From Moringa oleifera (taxonomy: Eukaryota > Streptophyta > Magnoliopsida > Brassicales > Moringaceae), in assembly GCA_021397835.1 (NCBI GenBank), contig JAJFZO010000407.1, positions 1,488,001 through 1,552,000 on the forward strand: a stretch of 64,000 nucleotides of DNA, read 5' to 3'. The notes beneath the pieces were generated by a model. It was not told the DNA's origin and did not search any database. It was given only the letters and a program-made list of their open reading frames with translations. A program made the translations under genes and the position numbers. Positions within the stretch are counted from its first letter, which is position 1. Every line of letters begins with the position of its first letter. Below are positions 48,853-59,353 of this stretch, piece after piece.

Positions 48853-49057
48853 TGTTAATTTAGTTTTCTATGTGAATGTGTATGAAGAAATGTCCCAAGG
48901 AAGAAGAAAAGAATAAGAAATGTCCAAAGGAAGAAGAGAAGATGAAGAAGAAGAAGAGGAGAGGTAGGAAGGAATGTCTGAGGGTTTCTGGATTTTCTTC
49001 CTTGTATAAGCCGGATTTTCTTCCTTGTATGGCTTCGCCAGAGTGGGTTACACAGCA

Positions 49058-49067
49058 AATATATAAA
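49058..49067 (-). promoter_or_regulatory. TATA-type box of phosphatase A
   Basis: TTTATATATT on the minus strand, about 205 bp upstream of the start codon. The position is consistent with a leader of about 170 nt. Confidence 0.45.
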
Positions 49068-51039
49068 ATACATAAGGCTATTGCTTGAATTGTAACGCTT
49101 TGTTCACAAAACTTGTCCACATATAAAATGGGATATTTTTCAATAATATATAGAAACCCCTTTATAATAAAATTCTATGTTTATTTTTACATTTTAATGA
49201 ATGGTAACACCAGCAAATTAAGACAGTGTTAGATAAACAAATTAATCATACGACAATTAAATATTTTTTATTAAATAAATAAAAACAATAATAAATAAGG
49301 TTTTTATTATTTTTAAACATTAAAAAGTCATTAGGGCTTCAGTAGTATAGTAATATGTGAAAGGTAATTGACCGGTTAATATCATAAATATTAACACAAT
49401 TAACAACATTAATTTATTGTAAATTATAAATCATAATAAAATCTAAATATGAAATAATTAAATATGCCATATTGGAATCATAGTATATTTCTCGTTAATT
49501 CTCAAAATTTAGCCTTAATTTTGGTTTTGCCGCAGCCTTTTGTCATGCAGTAGTTATCATAAAGGATTAACCATTTGGCCTTGAACTTAGCTTTTGTCCC
49601 ATAACATATAGTATTTATCACAGCATTTATATTACAAAATTTTATTAAACTATATGTAAATAATGATTTTTTAAATATTAAATTTAAGTAATTTAATACA
49701 AATAGTATATAATTCAATTTTCATATTTTAATTATTAAATATAATATATTGATTAATATATAATATCTTAATTTTAATATATTTTTAAAATATATCTCAA
49801 AATTTAAAAAACAAAAACCATCCTCCAAATGATTTTAAAGTTGACAATATTTATACATGATGGAAGATGAAGATAAGACAACATCCAATGAACTTTAACA
49901 TCTTCGAGAACCCGTGAAATTTTGAGTTTAATTTTTTTAATTTTATTTATATGAAAAAAAAAGAAAAAATAAATAAATAAAATATAATGCAGATATTAAT
50001 TTATTAAAATAATAAATTATAAATATAATTCTAATTTTCTGTAAATAACATAAATTTTGAATTTCGAATTCAATGGAACACGGAAAACGTTTATGCAACT
50101 TACCTATCAAATTGTCGGCACCGCCCTGTCGGATTAGACTTTCTTACAAACTGACATCACAGGAAAGAAACTTTCTTTGCTGGCATCCTCGGTGAAAGTA
50201 GATATCTCACAGTTTGGAACAGTATGGATAGCCTTTTCTTATAACTTTAATTACTATTTCTTAATTTTCAATTATCTATTAAATGTAAATTAAACACAAT
50301 ACATTATAAAAATATTTTAAATTTTAAAAATTATTTGATTTAAAAATTATTATTTTTCACCGGATAAAGGAGAAAGCAACATGGGATGGTGACTCACTTC
50401 TTTTTGCAACATTGGACAAGATTATCTTTGTTGGCCTTCTCAGTCTTATCTAAATTGTTATGTAAATATCACTATCGTCCCAATAATAGGAAGCTAGTCA
50501 ACTTACGGAATTAATTAGTGTGGAATAGTGGATTGCTTAACATTTTGATCTCGTGATTAAGCAGAGATTATTATTAAATAAAACTTTAATTAATTTGATA
50601 ATTATTACAACTAATTATGTAGCAATTATTCATTATATATACTTTAATAGTTTACTTAATCTCTCTCTTTGGAAGAATTAATAATTAATTTGTTACTAAT
50701 TAAAGTTATGCCTGAACCCAATGAGTTGACCGACAAATTTATATTCATCATCAAGGTTAATTTATTAATTTATTAAGATTATTATCCAATCAATAGTAGA
50801 TAACATTACAATTCGTAATTAAGGCTTGATTCTCTCTATTAACACTTATATTAGTTTTCATTTGAAGCATATTCTGATCATATTCTGATTGTCAATTGCA
50901 CACGGAATAGATTATCCCAGTTTCTCAAGGCTTAAGTGTTCTCACGCGCTTTAGACAAGGCATCACACACGTGATTAACATGGGTTTAATATTAAAGCAA
51001 CTAATATTTATTTTAAAGTAAAAAATTATTTAAATTTTG

Positions 51040-51470
51040 AGTTTTACTCTTTTTTTAATTAAATATTTTAAAATATTTTCGAACAAACTTAAATTAAATA
51101 TTAATAAAAAAATTAATAATATATTATTATTAAAATATTTAAAAATTATTAAAATAAAATTTATATTTTATTTGATTTTATCTTTTAAATTTAAATAATT
51201 TTTTATTAACTAATTATTTTTTATAAAATTTTTAAAAGTATAAATTTTTTATAAAAATATTTTTATTATTTAAAAAATTTTAGTTTTTTTTATGATGGTA
51301 GCTTGAATATATATTTACATATATGAAAATTTCAAGTTAAAATTATAAAAAAGATTTTTCATTTGAATACTTTTAATTTTTAAATTTTTTGATAAGATTT
51401 AACTTGAATAAATTAAGGTTTATTTTAAAATATTTAAAAAATTAGGATTTAATTAGAAAAAAAGTAGAAC
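51040..51470. repeat. AT-rich palindromic (MITE-like) repeat, copy 4
   Basis: The right arm (about 51296-51450) has ATGGTAGCTTGAATATATAT and TTTTTTGATAAGATTTAACT. The left arm (about 51050-51200) is a weaker inverted match. The motif ATGATGGTAGCTT is shared with copies 5 and 6. Confidence 0.45.
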
Positions 51471-51579
51471 TTAATATGTTCAATGACATTTAACTAAAAT
51501 TTTGTTATTATTTATGTATAATTTTTTTGAAAATATTAGTTAAATATTAAATAAAACTTTAAATATTTATATCATGTTA

Positions 51580-51935
51580 TCGATCAAACTCTCATAATAT
51601 TTTAAAAAATAAAAAATTAAATTTTAATTTATTAATTTAAATTAAATTAAATTTTAATTTAAATAATTATAAAAAATTAAAAATATTTTTATTTAAAAAA
51701 GACTCAGATAAAATTTTCATCATATTTGAGATTCATGATTTAAATTTAAATAATGTTTTATTTAAAATATATTTTTATCAATATAAATTTAAAAATAAAT
51801 TTTCTTATTATTAAAAAAATTTTAAATTTTTTTATAATGGCAGCTTCAATATTTCTTTACACATGTAAAAAAAATTATGTTCAAATTAATAAATTAAGGT
51901 TGGATTGATAATTTTTTGAATATCAACATTTATTT
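51580..51935. repeat. AT-rich palindromic (MITE-like) repeat, copy 5, partly truncated
   Basis: The left end has GATCAAACTCTCATAATATT, matching the end of copy 2 (AATCAAACTCTCATATTTAA). The interior has ATAATGGCAGCTTCAATATT, matching copy 4. The right arm is short. Confidence 0.5.
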
Positions 51936-52596
51936 AGTAACATCAACAAACATTAAAATTTTATATAATATTTACTAAAAGTATTTTATAATTAATTATT
52001 TAATAAATAAATAAATAAAATTTTATATTTTATTTTATTTAATTATTCATGTATTAATATACATATATATATATATATGTATGTATACAATTCATATTAA
52101 AAACGATGTGCACATGCAAAAGAAACACAAATGTGAGCCACAGAACGGCAAGTTGCATGGATAAATCCCTTTCATGTGCTGAGAAAATGTCTTATTCTAA
52201 TTATTACCATAAAAACATTGTACCTTTTCAGTTCTGTCTCAAACTCGGACAAATATGTAATAACACATCCCCTTCTATTATCATCAAAATTCCTACGTCT
52301 CTCTCAACAGTTTTAAACATGCGCCTGTCCAAATTAACCAAAAGATATTGTTACCTTTTGGTCAGGGTTAAATCCAATTTTCAGTCTCACACACATCATA
52401 TGTATATTTATTAATTTGATCAAATATAAATTTAGACACAGTTTAACAAAATAATTTATTTTAAAAAATATAAATATAATTATAATGCAATTAAAAAAAT
52501 AAAAATATACAGTTATAATAAAAATTGCAAGATTCTATAAAGAAAAGCAAGCACAGTTATAAGTTGAATATAAAATAAACGTAGTTATCGCTGCAA

Positions 52597-52604
52597 GCAT
52601 ATCC
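52597..52604. promoter_or_regulatory. P1BS-type PHR1-binding site GCATATCC
   Basis: Matches GNATATNC, the site for PHR1-type phosphate-starvation regulators, 182 bp upstream of the phosphatase B start. Many plant PAP genes are phosphate-starvation induced, so the position is sensible. An 8-bp degenerate site in AT-rich DNA can arise by chance. Confidence 0.4.
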
Positions 52605-52701
52605 AAAAGTGTGCTGCCTGTGTTTACTTGACGCCATTGCAATCTGAAGCTCATCTTTCTCTCTCTCTCTCTTCCTCCCCTTTTGTGTGCGTGGGTTTGT
52701 G

Positions 52702-52710
52702 TATATATAA
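52702..52710 (+). promoter_or_regulatory. TATA box of phosphatase B
   Basis: TATATATAA, 76 bp upstream of the start codon, which would give a short leader of about 45-50 nt. Confidence 0.5.
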
Positions 52711-52785
52711 TATGTACATGCCTTCTCTGGTTTCCTATGCGGTCTCCATTGCTTTGTTCTTTCTTCAAGCAGCAGTAGTTCTCAG

Positions 52786-52937
52786 ATGGCCAAGTTATGC
52801 CAACATTTCTTCCCTCTCTTCCTAGCCATCTTCTCCTTCCCTCAGCTCCTCCTCCATTCTCATGCCCACTTCGATTTCGTTCGTCAGCCTCCTCGAAAGG
52901 TTGTCTTCACTCTCCATAACAGATCCGATTCTGACCC

Positions 52938-52985
<48 letters not shown>

Positions 52986-54891
52986 CAGATAATACAGACC
53001 CATTATTTTCTTTTTTTTCCTTTTTCTTTGCCTTACACGTCCGTTTGAGGAACACCCATGATTTTGTTTTCTCTGATTGAATCTTTTAGGTGCACGTCTC
53101 GCTGGCAGGAAGAGATCACATGAGGGTTTCTTGGATTACAGAAGCTAAACATGTCCCTTCATTGGTGGAATACGGAAAATATCCGGGAAAATACAATGCC
53201 ACGGCGACCGGAGACGACACGGCCTATCGTTTCTTCTTTTATAACTCCGGCAAGATACACCACGTCAAGATTGGGCCTTTGCAGCCAAGCACCACCTATT
53301 ACTACCGCTGTGGTGGTCACGGGCCCGAGTACTCCTTCAAAACCCCTCCTTCTGCTTTTCCTGTCGAATTTGCAGTCGTCGGTACGTCCCTAATCATAAT
53401 TTATGTCATTAATAAGTACATTTAAACCAATAAAACAATCAATTAAGATACAATTAAGCTGGCATTTTAATTAATTAAGCTCTAAATAGTTTAATTAAGT
53501 GATTAATTTCCAAGTTAATTGGGTTAATAAAAAGGTTGATGGGTTGCACGTGGGACAACACTACCCTTATCATGAACGTTTGGCTTGTGAGTTTTTTTGA
53601 AGTTGCCAAGGATGTCTAACTGCTTTATGTGTACGCAATAACATCGTAAAAGAATGAGTAAAGTGCAAATTCTCGATCACAAATATTTTTTATATTTTAA
53701 TTATTTTTATGATTAAGTAAAATCATAAATGAAATTAATTTCTCTGCAGGTGACCTAGGACAAACAGAATGGACAGTCTCGACGCTGGCACACGTTGGTA
53801 ACAAAAACTACGACGTATTTCTATTGCCTAGCGACTTATCTTACGCGGATACTCATCAACCATTTATGGGACTCGTTCGGCCGACTGGTGGAGCCATACG
53901 CGAGCAGCAGGCCGTGGATGGTGACGGAGGGGAACCACGAGATCGAAAGTTTTCCGATCATCTTCCCCCATGGGTTCAAGGCCTACAATGCGCGGTGGCT
54001 CATGCCGTACAAAGAGAGTGGCTCGCCATCGAACTTGTACTACTCCTTTGACGTTGCCGGCGCCCACATAGTCATGCTGGGGTCTTACGCCGACTTCGAC
54101 TCCGACTCGGACCAGTACAAGTGGCTGGAGGCTGACTTGGATGCAGTGGAGAGGGACAAGACGCCGTGGGTCATCGTGCTCTTGCATGCGCCGTGGTATA
54201 ATACGAACACGGCTCACCAAGGGGAGGGAGAGAGTATGAGGAAAGCCATGGAAGAATTGTTGTATAAGGCGAGAGTCGACGTCGTTTTTGCCGGGCATGT
54301 TCATGCCTACGAACGATTTGTAAGTGCCTACAATCATGTTTTCCCATTTGTTAAGAATCAGCTTGAATTGTTTATCAGTTATCAGTTACAATAAACCACG
54401 ATTTTTCGGCTTACAGACTAGGATTTACGACGAGAAGGCAGACCCATGTGGACCCGTGTACATCACCATCGGCGACGGAGGCAACAGAGAGGGACTTGCA
54501 TTAGCGTGAGTACCCACATATTGAATCAAATGGGTTCCTTGGGCTAAACCATTGGGCTCCATTTTAGCACTGGGCCGACTTCTGCTTGGCTCACTCTCTC
54601 TGGTTCTCTGTTGAATCAAATGCCTTTACATTGACTTGCTTGCTATGGTGACGTGAATGCAGGTTTCGGAACCCTCCTTCTCCGCTGTCGGTGTTTCGGG
54701 AGTCAAGTTTCGGGCACGGACGGCTCAGGATTGTGGATGAAGCCCGTGCACATTGGTCATGGCATCGGAACGATGACTCGGACTCGGTCGTGGCCGATGA
54801 GGTCTGGCTGGAGAGCGTAAGCAAGTCCAAAGCATGCTTGGGTATTCATCAGAAGCCACAGCAACCCCCACCACCTAAGGATGAACTTTGA
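52786..54891 (+). CDS. PAP: Purple acid phosphatase B, frame-shifted in exon 3, C-terminal KDEL
   Basis: Exons: 52786-52944, 53090-53381, 53750-54319, 54417-54505, 54663-54891. The signal peptide is LCQHFFPLFLAIFSFPQLLL. Domain order is as in phosphatase A, with GDLG, NHE, LLHAPWYNTN and GHVHAYERF all present. In exon 3 the frame reads DLSYADTHQP and is then lost: three T at 53863-53865 stand where two are needed to continue as WDSFGRLVEP. With one T skipped all later phases fit, giving 445 residues. The block GDLSYAD reads SDLSYAD (Gly to Ser beside a metal-ligand Asp). Intron 1 starts directly with a (TC)n tract. The protein ends QQPPPPKDEL, an ER-retrieval signal absent from phosphatase A. 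The break could be a real lesion or a homopolymer error. Confidence 0.9.
52946..52982 (+). repeat. (TC)n microsatellite at the 5' splice site of phosphatase B intron 1
   Basis: The donor reads CAACAG|gtctctctct and the repeat starts within it. The same junction in phosphatase A is CAACAG|gtaacg, so the site is positionally conserved but non-consensus here. Confidence 0.9.
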
Positions 54892-55671
54892 GCTGATGAA
54901 CTCAAGGCCTACCTTGCGGAACCAAGAGTTTCAGATTGAATGAAGTTGCCTGTAACAGGCATTAACAGTTCACTAAATTGCCAGGGGCACAAGATGTACT
55001 GCAGATTTCTGAGTTCATAATGCTTGTAAGGTAGAAAATGGTGATAAGTCCTGTTTCTTAACAATTTATCAGCCTGTTTCTTAACACTTTAACCATGAGG
55101 TTTAGGGCATCTGGGTAATTAAAAATTTATATTCTTGTGACGCTTTATTGAGGATTTTCCAGTGATTGCAGTATCTGATCGGAAGGGGAAAATAGGGACA
55201 AATTGATGAGCACCATAAGAATTTTCCATAATGCAGTATGAAACTAAAGCTTAATAGAATTGAGATGGGTTCTTGTGATTGGAAATAGCACACGACCATG
55301 ATTCAAACCTCAAAATCGCTTTGTCAAACAGGAAGAAGAATCTACACGGAATCCAACCTGAGATTTCAACCCAAAGAGAAGCAAAATGAAAAAGAAAGTT
55401 TCCATTTTATACAAGCAAAGCCACATAATAGTAAAACTTATTTTCTCCAAATTAAGAGAGATGGAGAGGGTGATGGACAGCGAGAGATATAGAGACAGAG
55501 AAAGAGGAAATATATTATCAAGCCCCATAGAGACGTGCACGGACTAATAGCCCCATGGGGGACGATTCTGATCAAGCGGAACGAAGATCATCTGTATCTG
55601 GAAGCTCCACATCCTGGAATACATTTCTCTTCGAGAAGAGAAAGGAAAGTCAACAGATCAAAGGCTCGACT
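54892..55671. other. Spacer between phosphatase B and the SAP gene (convergent)
   Basis: Contains the 3' UTRs of both convergent genes. No separate gene is seen. Confidence 0.6.
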
Positions 55672-56187
55672 TCAAATTTTCTCGAGTTTCTCAGCTTTGA
55701 CGACGGGGTTCGCCTTGGCGATCTCCTCTCTGCCAAGCTTTTTGAAATCGAAGGAGCACCCATGCTTCTCCGGGTACCTGTGCACCCCACAGAACGTGGT
55801 TCCGCACCTGCACTTGAATCCAGTCAACCCGACCCTTTTCCTGCACACCGAGCAGCGGTTCGGTTGTTGCTTCGTCACCTCCTTGAGCTCCTCTGCCACC
55901 ACCTCCGTCGTCTGGTTCCGCACGTCTCCAGCGACATCTGGCAGGATCACAACAGCAGGAGAGGGAAGAGATCCGATCGCCGGCGAGGAAGAGGAAGGAG
56001 AAGAAGCTGAGGCAGCGAGAGACGACTCCACGGTGGATTTGATGGAGGCTTGTTGTTGCTCTTTGAGACGGAAATCTCTGTAGCACTTGGAGCACAGATT
56101 CATGGTCGCTGGGCTACCAAAGAAGCCGCAGTTGTTGGCGCATGGACGGTGGCCCTCTGGTGCTCGGCATCTGTGCTCCTCTGCCAT
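55672..56187 (-). CDS. SAP: A20/AN1 zinc-finger stress-associated protein
   Basis: An intronless frame of 171 residues. The N-terminal A20 finger has Cys16, Cys20, Cys32 and Cys35 (CANNCGFFGSPATMNLCSKC). A Ser/Ala/Pro-rich linker follows, then an AN1 finger (CSVCRKRVGLTGFKCRCG, then FCGVHRYPEKHGCSFDF) and a basic tail ending VVKAEKLEKI. Length and order are standard for plant SAP proteins, which bind ubiquitin, can act as E3 ligases, and are induced by cold, salt and drought. The leader is spliced: donor CCGCAG|gtacaa at 56552 and acceptor ACGTAG just before ATATGG at 56189. A 5' UTR intron is usual in this family. Confidence 0.96.
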   Translation of the reverse strand: MAEEHRCRAPEGHRPCANNCGFFGSPATMNLCSKCYRDFRLKEQQQASIKSTVESSLAASASSPSSSSPAIGSLPSPAVVILPDVAGDVRNQTTEVVAEELKEVTKQQPNRCSVCRKRVGLTGFKCRCGTTFCGVHRYPEKHGCSFDFKKLGREEIAKANPVVKAEKLEKI

Positions 56188-59100
56188 ATCTACGTATCTC
56201 TCAGATCTCTAGTTTCTCTAATTAAGAAAAGTCGATGTTCGAGATTAGATCTCGACGATTATGCAAGAGGAAGATCTGGAAATAATAAGAAATCAAGAAA
56301 AATGAGATTCAATTTTGTGAAATTAGAAACGACTACAGAGGAACTAATAGTGTTCGGTTGCCGAGAAAAACTCAAGGGAAATTAACTAAAATTATCAGGT
56401 CAACCTTTAGTTGAGAAACCTCTGAACCGATTGCTTTACCAGTCGGGATATTTCCTAAGTTTTCTCGGCAACCAAATGGAACAAACACGAAATATTTTTA
56501 CCAAAAGAATCACACGAAAAAATAGATAACATAAAAGGAAAAAGTTTGTACCTGCGGTCAAGGATTCAGCAAATTCTGAAACAAGAAGAATCTGTACCGA
56601 TGAAGAATTATCAGAGATTGTGAGAGAAAGATAGAGAGATAGAAAGAAAAAGAGCCAGGCCTATCATGGAAAAAAAAGATAAAAGGCAGAGGAAGCAACG
56701 GAGAAAAGAGACAAAAGCGATAATAATACAGTTTTTAAAAAATTGAAATAATTAATCCGTGTTTAGCAAATATAATTAATGTGATTAAGAGAAAAATATC
56801 TGGGTTACAGGCTGGACGGAGGAGCCAAAATGGAAGTCCAGCCCCTCTCTCTCTCTCTCTCTCACTCTCTCTCTCTCTTATTTTCCTTTCAAACGAACAC
56901 GGCCACGGAAATTCATGCGTCAAAGCTGAGAATACACTAGCCTCACCTGTCCGTTACTCCTTTATCACACGTGGCGTACTCTGTGTGGTTGTTTTTAGGG
57001 CATGAAAATAAAATATGCATCGGCTAGCGAGGGTAGGTGGTGTGGGTTAATTATGAACATGATTGATGATCAGCCCCTTTTATTTTCTTATTTTATTTTT
57101 TAAAAATAATTTATTCTATTTAATCCTAAACCCCATCAGAAAATATTAAAAACAATATTTTAAATACAATCGAAATAATAAAATCACAAAAATAGTCTAA
57201 TACGGTACCATTTCGAGGTGCCCTAATGATAGAAAAGTTTGACAAAGCATGCCGGGGCATTGGGCTTGGTCAGTGGCAAGTTGGGGTTGCTAGGGCCACT
57301 TAAATTGGCACGTCAGTCAGCAGAGCATTAGGTTATAAAATGAGTGGAATTTTGGAGTTTCTTAGGTCGGTCTTATCTGAGACAATAATCTTAAGATAAA
57401 AAGGATAATTGCTGTGATAATTTTTTTTAATCTTGGGTTACTAGTTATGTGAATTATTCTTTTGTAGGCAAAATTAGGTAAACAATTATAGTCACATTTT
57501 TTCTAACAAGTACAGTGCGTTAATAATTTTTCCAAAAAAAGACTATCAACATATATATATAATTTTTTTTTATAAATAAGTTCCACTGCTGCACGATGAA
57601 CCTCGAAACCAAACAAAATCTAATCACGTACCAAAGTCGGTGATTGGTCTTTATCCGCACCGTTTTCATGCGGGCACGTCACAATTTCTACATTTACTGT
57701 TGTATGATAAAAAGGAAAACATATTTATAAAAAATAAAAAAATTACCAATGAGATCTTTCTAAGAAAGATTACATTTTTTTTTTCTCGCCAAGCAAACAA
57801 GATCTAAAAGATTCGTTTGACTAAAAAATAAAATTTAATAAAAGGAGACTTATTTTTTAAAAAATAAAATAATAGGTGAAGGGAATGACAGGTGAGATTG
57901 AGAGCGACGTGCGATGGTTGAAGGCTTGAGCGGTGAGTAGCGCGCTACAACATAACCCATGGCCCTTTCAAAAGAAAATAGGTCTCGAGAAAAAGTTAAA
58001 ATGGTTCCATCAACTTTATTTTAATCAATTTAATTTGAAAATTCTGTTTTATTTTAATTAATTCATAAACTATTCTCAACGGCGTAATAATTTTGTCATT
58101 GAAAAGCTTGTCTAGATTTAAAATGATAATTCAAAGTTTATTTTTATGATTTTTTAAATTAAAATTCATTTGATTATTCACCATTTTATGTGATTTTTAT
58201 TTTTATGTTATTCATAAATGTACTCACTTCATATAGTTTTTTAAATTTTTTATTTTTTTATTTACATTCTATAAAATTATTTTTATTAATTAAATTTTAA
58301 TTAATTAAGCTTTGTGATCAATTTTATGTTTAATATTTTGGTTCATAAAAGTAATCAACGTATATGTAAATTTTAGATAAATATAAAAAATTATAAATTT
58401 TATGTCAATTTTAATTTAAATATATTTTTTTCAATTTTTTGATTGTGTATTTAAATTTTTATTTTAATACATTTTAATTTTATTAAAAATATTAAAAATA
58501 TTTTAATTTAAATAAAATTTGATTTTAAATTTTATTTAAATATAAAAAAATATTTAAGCTATCATCATCAATTTTTTGAGTATTAAAAACATTTTAAAAA
58601 AATTTGTATTATCAAAAATTTTAAAATTATATAAAAAATTATTCATGAATCATCAATTGTTTAAAATAAAATTAAAATAAAATATAAAATTTATTTAAAT
58701 CAGTTTTAAGGTATTTTAGTAACTGAACATATCATTAATATTTTATAATCGTATGAGTTAAAGTTTACGTTAAAATTAAAAAAATAAAATTAAAATTTAG
58801 GTAAAATTTTACATTTTATATATTTACTTAAATTTTTTAGGATAATTTTTTAACTTTTCATTAATTATTATTTAAAAATATTTAAAATTAATAATATAAT
58901 TTTTAATATTCTTAAGGTAAGATAAATTTTTGATGTCAAATTCAGGAATTAGCACATTTTTATATACATCTAAAGAAATTTAAATAATTAATTTCAGAAA
59001 ATTCCTGTGTAATTCATATATTTTTTTAAAAATTAATCTCAATTTTTTTCCTCCTACCATGATCGACTGCACTTCCATGCGTTGTAGGCTTTGTGGCTTT

Positions 59101-59353
59101 CAATTCTGTTAAGTTAACAACCAGGTGACCCAACTTTGCTCAGGGGGAAGATATGTGGTCTCCCGCTCATGTTTGCACAGCGCCAAAGAAAGGTAGCTGC
59201 AGTGGCAGGTTAAATTATTCGGCTTCAACAGCGACGGGATAAAGGCTCAAGGCAGATTGTCCATCTTCGTTTCCTATATAAGTTGCTATTGGGCGATAGT
59301 TACTACTTCTGGTTCTGGGCTTTCAGTTCTGGTTTTCGTCTACTGTTTTCACG
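56188..59353. other. SAP leader and AT-rich spacer before the SLC35F gene
   Basis: 56188-56700 holds the SAP leader intron and first exon. A (CT)n tract lies at 56845-56878. 57080-59040 is AT-rich and contains palindromic repeat copy 6 (58380-58800). About 59090-59353 is the leader of the SLC35F gene. Confidence 0.65.
58380..58800. repeat. AT-rich palindromic (MITE-like) repeat, copy 6
   Basis: The interior (about 58545-58580) has AAATATTTAAGCTATCATCA, matching the copy 2 interior and the reverse complement of the ATGATGGTAGCTT motif of copy 4. The right part AGTTTTAAGGTATTTTAGTA matches copy 2 AATTTTAAGATATTTTCGTA. Confidence 0.5.

Larger units (their letters stand above)
48853..52785. other. 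Shared upstream region of the two head-to-head phosphatase genes
   Basis: 3.9 kb, mostly AT-rich. It carries two palindromic repeats (51040-51470 and 51580-51935), TATA-type boxes near each gene, and a PHR1-type site near gene B. 50080-50470 is less AT-rich but shows no gene. Confidence 0.7.

Noticed and set aside
53864..54337. 157-residue minus-strand frame
   Set aside because: Shadow of phosphatase B exon 3.
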